Shown piece by piece: positions 7,353 through 12,274 of a DNA stretch of 13,203 nucleotides. Position 1 is the first letter of the stretch, and every line of letters starts with the position of its first letter. Origin of the DNA: CAZHPY01 sp964534705. Lineage in GTDB: Bacteria > Omnitrophota > Gorgyraeia > 2-01-FULL-45-10. The position numbers and the translations under genes were made by a program. The notes under the pieces are model-generated. The model was not told the DNA's origin and searched no databases. It worked only from the letters and a program-made list of their open reading frames with translations. The DNA is taken from the NCBI GenBank assembly GCA_964534705.1, contig CAZHPY010000044.1, positions 1-13,203 of the forward strand, given 5' to 3'.

Positions 7353-8531
7353 ATGAAAAATACAGCTTACATAGATTGCTTTAGCGGTATCGCGGGGGAC
7401 ATGATGGTCGGTGCCCTTATAGATGCCGGCCTGGATTTTAAATTCCTGGCTAAAGAGCTCAAAAAACTTAAGGTAGGCGGTTATGAGTTGAAAAAAGCAA
7501 AGGTCCGGCGCGGAGGGCTCTCAGGGATAAAATTCAGCGTTGTGATCAAAGAAGGCCGCGGAGGGCATACCCACAGGACTTTAGGGGAAATATTGAGACT
7601 TATAGATGACAGTTCCCTTAACCGTAGGGTAAAAGACCTCTCCAGGTCCATATTTAATAATATAGGTGAAGTTGAGGCCAAGATCCACGGCGCCCGGGAT
7701 AAAAATAATGTTTTTTTGCACGAGCTTGGCGGCATAGATTCTATCATAGATATCGTAGGTACTGCTATAGGGATCGATACATTAGGCATAGAAGAGGTGT
7801 ATTCCTCCGCCATACATTTTGGCAGTACATTGGTCAATACCATGCATGGTGTATTACCTGCGCCTGTTCCGGCAAGCCTGGAGTTGCTTAAGGGGGCCCC
7901 TTTCAGGATCTCTGATATTGATGCGGAACTTGTAACGCCAACAGGGGCAGGCATATTAAAGACGCTGGTAAAAAGCTTTGGTGAGATGCCGCAAATGCGT
8001 ATGTCTCGCATAGGTCATGGCGCAGGGACGAGGGACCTTAAAGAGCTTCCTAACATGCTTAGGATCATAATAGGGGAGGAACAGGCGGCCTTTAAGAAAG
8101 ATAATATATTTGTCATAGAGACCAACATAGATGACATGAGCCCGCAGCATTTCGAATATTTATTTGAAAAATTATTTAAGGAAGGCGCCCTTGATGCTTA
8201 CACAACGTCTATACAGATGAAAAAAACAAGGCCCGCTTTCAAACTTACGGTCCTTACAGCTCCTCCTGTATTTGACAGGATATGTTCGGTAATATTCAAA
8301 GAAACACCCACGATCGGCATAAGGTTCCATGAACAGGGCAGGTTAAAACTGGACAGGGAGATAGTAAAAGTAGATACAGGATACGGCAAGGTAAGGGTAA
8401 AGTTGAGCAGGGGCCCGGATGACATCCTTACAGTTTCGCCTGAGTATGAGGATTGCGCCAGGCTCGCGAGATCTAAACAAGTGCCGCTTAAGGTAGTGCA
8501 TGACGCGGCAAAAATGGCGGTTGTGTTATAA
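7353..8531 (+). CDS. larC: Nickel-pincer cofactor biosynthesis protein LarC (nickel insertion), single ORF
   Basis: LarC is the CTP-dependent cyclometallase that inserts nickel into the bisthiocarboxylate pyridinium nucleotide made by LarB and LarE, the last step of nickel-pincer cofactor synthesis. The protein has 392 residues with the N-terminal LarC1 part: DCFSGIAGDMMVGALIDAGL (8-27), HELGGIDSIIDIVGTA (123-138), MHGVLPAPVPA (164-174) and ELVTPTGAGIL (192-202). After about residue 250 comes the LarC2 part, with ETNIDDMSPQ (256-265). In Lactobacillus plantarum the two parts are separate frames joined by programmed frameshifting; here they are one uninterrupted frame, as in many other bacteria. 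It starts 4 bp after larB and ends 1 bp before the next ATG. Its presence implies a LarE and at least one cofactor-using enzyme elsewhere in the genome. Confidence 0.95.
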   Translation: MKNTAYIDCFSGIAGDMMVGALIDAGLDFKFLAKELKKLKVGGYELKKAKVRRGGLSGIKFSVVIKEGRGGHTHRTLGEILRLIDDSSLNRRVKDLSRSIFNNIGEVEAKIHGARDKNNVFLHELGGIDSIIDIVGTAIGIDTLGIEEVYSSAIHFGSTLVNTMHGVLPAPVPASLELLKGAPFRISDIDAELVTPTGAGILKTLVKSFGEMPQMRMSRIGHGAGTRDLKELPNMLRIIIGEEQAAFKKDNIFVIETNIDDMSPQHFEYLFEKLFKEGALDAYTTSIQMKKTRPAFKLTVLTAPPVFDRICSVIFKETPTIGIRFHEQGRLKLDREIVKVDTGYGKVRVKLSRGPDDILTVSPEYEDCARLARSKQVPLKVVHDAAKMAVVL

Positions 8532-8532
8532 T

Positions 8533-9492
8533 ATGGACAAAAAAAATTATTTGGTGGTTTTATTGTGTTTAGGCTGCTTATTATCGGCGGCTGGCCGCGG
8601 ATCTTGCGATACTATCTATACTAAAGAAGATAAGGAGATCAAAGGTATTATCGTCGAGGAATATAAGGACAGGATACTGATGTCCACCGCAGAGGGCGAG
8701 AAGATGATAATGAAAGACGACATCAAAGAGCTGTATTTTGATACTGAAGAGCAGAACCTGATCAAACTTGCGGAGCAGGCGCTGGATAGGGGTGATTATC
8801 TCAAGGCCTTTGTGTATTACGACAAGGCATTTAAGATAAATCCTGACCTGAAGGCCGCAAAAGACGGTATAGTCTTCCTCCAGGGGTATCTTTTTAAAAA
8901 AGATATGTCAAAAAAGGAACAGGATGTGATGAGGCGCAACGAATTCGAAAAGCAAGGCGCGGGCGGCGCATTGATAAAGACGGATGAGGAAAGGTTCAAA
9001 GAAGCTCTTGAAAAATTGAAGAAAACGATCGGGATATCCCTTGCGTCCGACGGGGCAATTACCAGGATCGACAGCGTCAGGCTCGGTTCCCCGGCGTACG
9101 AGGCCGGGATGCGAAAAGGTGATGTGTTAATAGCGGTATGGGGCCGGCTGGTGGGATACCTTTCTCTCCAACAGGTTGCGGAAAGGCTGCTTGAAAAAAC
9201 CTCTATAGAGACGGCCTGTACCATTGAGCGAAGCGTTGACCTGGCAGGAGGCGATATAGGGGCTGATTTCAAAATGCAATTGGGCGGCATGACAGTAGCG
9301 GATGTGAACCCAGGCTCTCCCGCTCAACGTGTAGGTTTGAAGCAAAACGATATAATAATGGAAATAAATGACCGTCCCACGCGGTACATGCCTATTAAAA
9401 AGGCGCTTGAATTGATAAAGAAAGAGCAGGACAATGTTGTTATATTAACGTTTAGAAGAGAGATCACAATGTGGGGTAATGGAGGGTATTGA
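8533..9492 (+). CDS. Secreted protein with TPR-like segment and two PDZ domains
   Basis: Predicted exported protein of 319 residues. Residues ~5-24 are a hydrophobic signal peptide; the nearby cysteine (C25) lacks a proper lipobox, so a lipoprotein is not supported. A small N-terminal domain (about 26-70, DTIYTKEDKEIKGIIVEEY ... IKELYFD) resembles short beta domains seen on other envelope proteins. One TPR-like helical pair follows (75-110, ALDRGDYLKAFVYYDKAFKI), then two PDZ domains: about 157-222 (GSPAYEAGMRKGDVLIAVWG) and about 246-308 (GSPAQRVGLKQNDIIMEIND). No protease domain is present, so it probably binds peptide tails as an adaptor. The start at 8533 is chosen over an ATG at 8500 inside larC because it begins directly at the signal peptide. 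The true function is unknown. The stop is two bases before the next gene's ATG. Confidence 0.82.
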   Translation: MDKKNYLVVLLCLGCLLSAAGRGSCDTIYTKEDKEIKGIIVEEYKDRILMSTAEGEKMIMKDDIKELYFDTEEQNLIKLAEQALDRGDYLKAFVYYDKAFKINPDLKAAKDGIVFLQGYLFKKDMSKKEQDVMRRNEFEKQGAGGALIKTDEERFKEALEKLKKTIGISLASDGAITRIDSVRLGSPAYEAGMRKGDVLIAVWGRLVGYLSLQQVAERLLEKTSIETACTIERSVDLAGGDIGADFKMQLGGMTVADVNPGSPAQRVGLKQNDIIMEINDRPTRYMPIKKALELIKKEQDNVVILTFRREITMWGNGGY

Positions 9493-9494
9493 TC

Positions 9495-10091
9495 ATGGCG
9501 GCACATATAAAGTATAAAAGAAGGCAATACATAATAGCGCCGGCGTTCCAGTTGAAGTATGTCGGGCTTATACTGGCGCTTGTTTTTTTGACAGCATTAG
9601 CATGTTCTTATTTTGTTTATTACACCGTTATGCTTGTGCTGGGAGACAAGCTGGCGAATGTCTATCCGCAGGGGCGTCTTGTATCCATAGTCAATATGGT
9701 AAACCTGAGGATACTCTTAAGCATGGTATTCCTGATCCCGCTGGTATTCATATTGGGAATACTCGCTTCCCATAAGATAGCGGGGCCTATATACAGGATA
9801 GAAAAGTACCTTGGTTCAATGACTTCGGGGGTCCTTTCAGAAAAATTAACGTTGAGGAAGAAGGATGAGCTTGTATCGCTGGCGAACGGCATAAACCTTT
9901 TAGCGGACTCCGTTAAGACAAGCATCAGGGAGGAAAGGGAGCATCTTGAGAAAAGCGCCGCGTTAATAGATGCATTAAAGAAGACAGTCCATTCAAAGTC
10001 GATAGACCATGGCACGCTTGAAAACACGATAGACAAACTTAGCGATGAAGTAAATAAGGCTAATTCGGTATTGGGTAAGTATAAGATCTAA
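9495..10091 (+). CDS. Two-TM HAMP-domain protein with coiled-coil tail, no output domain
   Basis: An inner-membrane protein of 198 residues. A basic N-terminus (KYKRRQY) precedes TM1 (about residues 22-48). A short outer loop (about 50-70) follows, then TM2 (about 72-91) and a HAMP domain (about 92-143: SHKIAGPIYRIEKYLGSMTS ... KKDELVSLANGINLLADSV). A predicted coiled coil runs to the end (about 143-195). HAMP domains normally relay signals to a kinase, cyclase or chemotaxis domain; none is attached here, so any partner must be separate. The ATG at 9495 is preferred over a TTG two codons earlier because GGAGGG at 9481-9486 is correctly spaced (8 nt). It is coupled to the PDZ gene (2 bp gap), suggesting the two work together, perhaps as an envelope sensor. 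It is the last gene of the plus-strand train and faces a convergent gene 21 bp away. Confidence 0.82.
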   Translation: MAAHIKYKRRQYIIAPAFQLKYVGLILALVFLTALACSYFVYYTVMLVLGDKLANVYPQGRLVSIVNMVNLRILLSMVFLIPLVFILGILASHKIAGPIYRIEKYLGSMTSGVLSEKLTLRKKDELVSLANGINLLADSVKTSIREEREHLEKSAALIDALKKTVHSKSIDHGTLENTIDKLSDEVNKANSVLGKYKI

Positions 10092-10112
10092 TGCAGGGGT
10101 GTAAACCTTTTG

Positions 10113-10637
10113 CTACCGGTCAAAGAATGGATTCTTCCCCGTAACGCTTAAAGGTATTCCTAGCGCCTGTTTAACCGTTTCAGAAAATAGCTTCAGGTCA
10201 AGGCAGGCCCTTCCTATCGAATACATGACCCTGTTATCGGCATGGAACAGATTAGCGATACCCGCCGCAGAATCAATGGCTATTCCCAGGTCTATCGAGT
10301 TGTAAGCGCATATGCCACTTGTTTTTTTAAGTTTAATACAGGTAGGGTAGCCGCAATAACCGCAGTTAAGGCCCGCAGGGTTGGATTTAACGCCTACTAC
10401 GAATATGGCAGGGGATGTTGCGATAGAGTTTGCGTCGCGCTCCATGCTGAGGCGGCTCTCATTTTTTGAGATCTCCCGCATCTTCTCGCATATTTTCTTC
10501 TTCGTCGATTCGTCATCGATCACGAGCGTCTCGATATTATCGATGCCGCGCGTCTTAGCCGCTGTCCGTGCGGCGACAGCCATATGTTTAATGACTTCTA
10601 TTATGCCATCCCGTTCCAATTCGTTCGATCTTTTCAT
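10113..10637 (-). CDS. DUF2148 ferredoxin-domain protein (iron-sulfur cysteine cluster)
   Basis: A cytoplasmic protein of 174 residues belonging to DUF2148 (PF09918), 'uncharacterised protein containing a ferredoxin domain'. The N-terminal half is helical with ARTAAKTRGIDNIETLVIDD. The core is GLNCGYCGYPTC ... GICAYNSIDLGIAIDSA, with four cysteines C92, C95, C100 and C110 (Cx2Cx4Cx9C), plausible ligands for one Fe-S cluster. The C-terminus is the very conserved DNRVMYSIG ... GIPLSVTGKNPFFDR. The family is widespread in anaerobes; a redox role is inferred, with no assigned reaction. The ATG at 10637-10635 is chosen over a GTG three codons upstream because AGGTGA (10648-10643) sits 5 nt before it. 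It has its own candidate promoter and is transcribed against the plus-strand train. No terminator is evident in the 21 bp gap to the HAMP gene. Confidence 0.9.
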   Translation of the reverse strand: MKRSNELERDGIIEVIKHMAVAARTAAKTRGIDNIETLVIDDESTKKKICEKMREISKNESRLSMERDANSIATSPAIFVVGVKSNPAGLNCGYCGYPTCIKLKKTSGICAYNSIDLGIAIDSAAGIANLFHADNRVMYSIGRACLDLKLFSETVKQALGIPLSVTGKNPFFDR

Positions 10638-10642
10638 ATCGC

Positions 10643-10648
10643 TCACCT
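10643..10648 (-). promoter_or_regulatory. Shine-Dalgarno site for the DUF2148 gene
   Basis: On the minus strand this reads AGGTGA, followed 5 nt later by ATG at 10637-10635. It overlaps the alternative GTG codon (10646-10644), which would leave no room for a ribosome-binding site, so it fixes the start at 10637. Confidence 0.75.
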
Positions 10649-10655
10649 CGCCTCA

Positions 10656-10684
10656 AGAATAGCACGCCGTATAATTAAAATCAA
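10656..10684 (-). promoter_or_regulatory. Candidate sigma-70 promoter for the DUF2148 gene
   Basis: On the minus strand a TTGATT (10684-10679) is separated by exactly 17 nt from TATTCT (10661-10656). Each hexamer matches the consensus at four of six positions and spacing is ideal. Transcription would begin near 10650, giving a very short leader just covering the Shine-Dalgarno. This is a pattern match only. Confidence 0.4.
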
Positions 10685-10811
10685 CAGTTTTAGCGCACAA
10701 ACAACCCAGACGGCGGTAACCTTGATGGTCGCCTTCGCTTTCTCCTCAAGAACCCATAAAACTTTTCTGTGTCTCCACTTAACTGATCGCGGGTCCTGTT
10801 GCAACCGAGGA

Positions 10812-10953
10812 TTGTTCCAGCCCAAAGTCTTTTGTTCGCGGCCTGAATTTTTTGGGTCCTGCCGCTGCTCAACCTTTTCTTTCTAGGGGGCTCCTATGGG
10901 GTTTACAATATAGTGTTTATAGCTGCGTCGTATCTATATGCCCGCCAGGATTA
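10812..10953. repeat. Left arm of a ~308 bp imperfect inverted repeat
   Basis: Seven blocks occur in the same order and, on the opposite strand, in the right arm. They are 10812-10829 (17/18 match to 11119-11102), 10838-10843 (GCGGCC), 10846-10857 (AATTTTTTGGGT, 12/12), 10871-10879 (AACCTTTTC, 9/9), 10886-10891 (GGGGGC), 10896-10903 (ATGGGGTT, 8/8) and 10940-10953 (GCCCGCCAGGATTA). Between the last two blocks this arm has an extra ~36 nt absent from the other arm, which itself carries the inverted hexamers ATATAG (10908-10913) and CTATAT (10934-10939). Inside the arm CCCAAA (10821-10826) can pair with TTTGGG (10851-10856). Confidence 0.88.
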
Positions 10954-10998
10954 GCCCTATCCCCAACTATAAGATAAAATGTATATACGATAATTTCA

Positions 10999-11119
10999 TA
11001 ATCCTAAGCGGCGGGCAACCCCATCCCATATGTCGCCCCCATACTTCGAAAAGGTTTCGCAGCGTCACCCAAAAAATTTTCTCATGGCCGCTCCACAAAG
11101 CGACTTTGGGCTGTAACAA
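10999..11119. repeat. Right arm of the ~308 bp imperfect inverted repeat
   Basis: This is the inverted partner of 10812-10953. Collinear blocks, read on the plus strand, are 10999-11016 (TAATCCT, 4-nt insertion AAGC, then GGCGGGC), 11017-11024 (AACCCCAT), 11035-11040, 11048-11056 (GAAAAGGTT), 11067-11078 (ACCCAAAAAATT), 11086-11091 (GGCCGC) and 11102-11119. Here too CCCAAA (11068-11073) faces TTTGGG (11105-11110). The outer end is 3 bp from the -35 box of the promoter for the downstream gene. No clear target-site duplication is seen at the outer ends of the two arms. Confidence 0.88.
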
Positions 11120-11122
11120 GAG

Positions 11123-11151
11123 TTGAAAAATTTCATGTGAAGGAGTATAAT
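11123..11151 (+). promoter_or_regulatory. Strong sigma-70-type promoter for the 11181 gene
   Basis: TTGAAA (11123-11128) and TATAAT (11146-11151) are separated by exactly 17 nt. The -10 box is a perfect consensus and the -35 box matches four of six. Initiation is expected near 11158, giving a leader of ~23 nt that carries the Shine-Dalgarno AAAGGA (11168-11173), 7 nt before the ATG at 11181. Confidence 0.8.
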
Positions 11152-11180
11152 CTTTCTCCACTAACTGAAAGGATTACCAG

Positions 11181-11834
11181 ATGAACAGGTTTAAGACGAA
11201 ATCGCTCGAAAATATCGAAGAAAAGATGTCTGGCATGGATACAGAATCTCTGAGGTTCCAGATACTGCAGAACGCTAAGAGCTTCAAGACATCATGGATA
11301 GACCTGGGGCAGGCGCTCTACAGCGTATGGAAAGACAAGATCTTCAAGGACTGGGGCTTTCTTACCTTTGACGCTTACACGGCCAAGGAGATCGGCATAA
11401 GGAAAAATACGGCGCTCAAACTGCTGAAAACATATTATTTCCTCGAAAAGGAAGAACCGCATCTTATCGACAAGGATTATGTAAAGACAAAAGACGCAGC
11501 TGAGGTACCTACCTATGAATCCGTAGACGTCCTGCGCCTTGCGAAGAAAAAACAACTGCTGGACAAGGAAGATTATACGCGGTTCAAGAGAGATGTGCTT
11601 GAGAACGGGAGGGATGGCCGCGAGGTAAAGAAGGACCTTACCGCTTTGATGAGGCAGCGGGAAGAGCTTGAGCCGGAAGAGGCTCGCAGAAAGAAAAGAG
11701 AGGCCACTATTAAGCGGTTATTGACGACGCTGCGCGGCCTCAAGACAGAGATAGAAATGACGAAGGTATTACCGTCGGACGTATTAAAACAGACCAAAAT
11801 GCTTATAGACAGGATAGAAGCGGAGATAGGATAA
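11181..11834 (+). CDS. Hypothetical lysine-rich helical protein
   Basis: A protein of 217 residues with no domain I can name with confidence. It is highly charged and almost wholly alpha-helical in appearance, with no signal peptide or membrane segment, so it is probably cytoplasmic. Three parts can be described. About 20-95 contain aromatic-rich helices (SWIDLGQALYSVWKDKIFKD) and a possible helix-turn-helix stretch TFDAYTAKEIGIRKNTALKL at 62-81. About 100-150 form a helical middle (YESVDVLRLAKKKQLLDKED). About 150-215 are a basic coiled-coil-like tail (KKDLTALMRQREELEPEEAR ... LIDRIEAEIG). It looks like a conserved hypothetical found in uncultivated phyla such as Omnitrophota, from memory of style only. 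It has its own near-consensus promoter and is followed 2 bp later by a PPC/DUF296 gene, so the two are probably one transcript. A nucleic-acid-binding role is possible. Confidence 0.8.
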   Translation: MNRFKTKSLENIEEKMSGMDTESLRFQILQNAKSFKTSWIDLGQALYSVWKDKIFKDWGFLTFDAYTAKEIGIRKNTALKLLKTYYFLEKEEPHLIDKDYVKTKDAAEVPTYESVDVLRLAKKKQLLDKEDYTRFKRDVLENGRDGREVKKDLTALMRQREELEPEEARRKKREATIKRLLTTLRGLKTEIEMTKVLPSDVLKQTKMLIDRIEAEIG

Positions 11835-11836
11835 AT

Positions 11837-12274
11837 ATGAGATATTCAAAAGGAACCGTAGGCAGGATATTTTTACTGAAATTTGATGATGATGATGTGC
11901 TGTTAGATGAGATCAATAAGTTTGCCAGGCATGAAAAGCTGAATTGCGCAGCCATGATCTTTTTGGGAGCTCTTAAGAAGGGCGATATCGTAACGGGACC
12001 TAAGAAACCCGTGATACCTCCTGAGCCGAATTGGGTAAAATTCAAAGACGGCTGGGAAGTAATGGGTATCGGCACTGTATTTACAAATAAAAAAGGGCCT
12101 CAGATACACATTCACGCGTCTATGGGCAAGAAGAACAAGGTCATTACCGGATGCGTCCGTAAGGATTCCAAGGTATTCCTTGTGATCGAGGCCATAGTTT
12201 TTGAGATCAAGGGCGTAAAGGCGGTAAAAGATATCGACCCTGAAACCGGGCTTAATTTATTGAGGATATTGTAG
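11837..12274 (+). CDS. PPC-domain (DUF296) putative DNA-binding protein
   Basis: A 145-residue protein that is essentially a single PPC/DUF296 domain, the domain of plant AT-hook nuclear proteins that also occurs alone in bacteria and archaea. It shows the expected pattern: an N-terminal strand GTVGRIFLLKFDDDDVLLDE, then CAAMIFLGALKKGDIVTG (37-54), a central GWEVMGIGTVFTNK (72-85), and the hallmark PQIHIHASMG (88-97) with H91 and H93, ending in FLVIEAIVFEI (114-124). Bacterial members are trimeric and the histidines may bind metal; DNA binding is inferred from the eukaryotic proteins and unproven here. There is no AT-hook. It begins 2 bp after the stop of the lysine-rich gene, with TAGGA just upstream as a weak ribosome site. 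Its last 23 bp overlap, tail to tail, the dihydrouridine synthase gene. Confidence 0.88.
   Translation: MRYSKGTVGRIFLLKFDDDDVLLDEINKFARHEKLNCAAMIFLGALKKGDIVTGPKKPVIPPEPNWVKFKDGWEVMGIGTVFTNKKGPQIHIHASMGKKNKVITGCVRKDSKVFLVIEAIVFEIKGVKAVKDIDPETGLNLLRIL

Larger units (their letters stand above)
10638..11180. other. 543 bp gene-free divergent intergenic region with a large inverted repeat
   Basis: Between the divergent DUF2148 gene and the lysine-rich gene no convincing coding sequence is found. The short frames here (for example minus 10643-10825, minus 10967-11161, plus 10938-11126) lack homology I recognise and start without good ribosome-binding sites. From left to right it holds: the DUF2148 promoter candidate (10656-10684); a stretch at about 10751-10811 that may be a decayed partial copy of the repeat (GGGTCCTG at 10791-10798 recurs at 10854-10861); the left arm (10812-10953); a 45-nt AT-rich centre (10954-10998); the right arm (10999-11119); and a near-consensus promoter (11123-11151). 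Confidence 0.8.

Noticed and set aside
7353..8531. Programmed frameshift in larC as in Lactobacillus plantarum
   Set aside because: The LarC1 and LarC2 parts are in one continuous open frame; no frameshift is needed.
8500..8532. An earlier ATG for the PDZ protein, inside larC
   Set aside because: It would add 11 residues in front of a clear signal peptide and overlap larC by 32 bp; the ATG at 8533 directly precedes the signal peptide.
8575..8610. Possible lipoprotein signal in the double-PDZ protein
   Set aside because: The cysteines at residues 15 and 25 are not preceded by a lipobox (no Leu/Val/Ile at -3 with a small residue at -1 in the right place).
9489..9494. TTG start for the HAMP protein
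   Set aside because: The ATG at 9495 is correctly spaced from GGAGGG (9481-9486); the TTG would be only 2 nt from it.
10123..10136. AAGAAT-GG-ATTCTT inverted repeat between the convergent HAMP and DUF2148 genes
   Set aside because: The loop is only 2 nt, the stem is AT-rich with no T tract, and it is inside the DUF2148 coding sequence (GKNPFFDR); not a credible terminator.
10643..10825. Short minus-strand frame with a hydrophobic stretch upstream of the DUF2148 gene
   Set aside because: It runs through the repeat arm and the candidate promoter, no family is recognisable, and two other short frames overlap it; it is probably non-coding.
10938..11161. Short frames on both strands within the right arm of the inverted repeat
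   Set aside because: They lie in the structured repeat, lack ribosome-binding sites and would encode repeat sequence; the partner arm does not preserve the frame.
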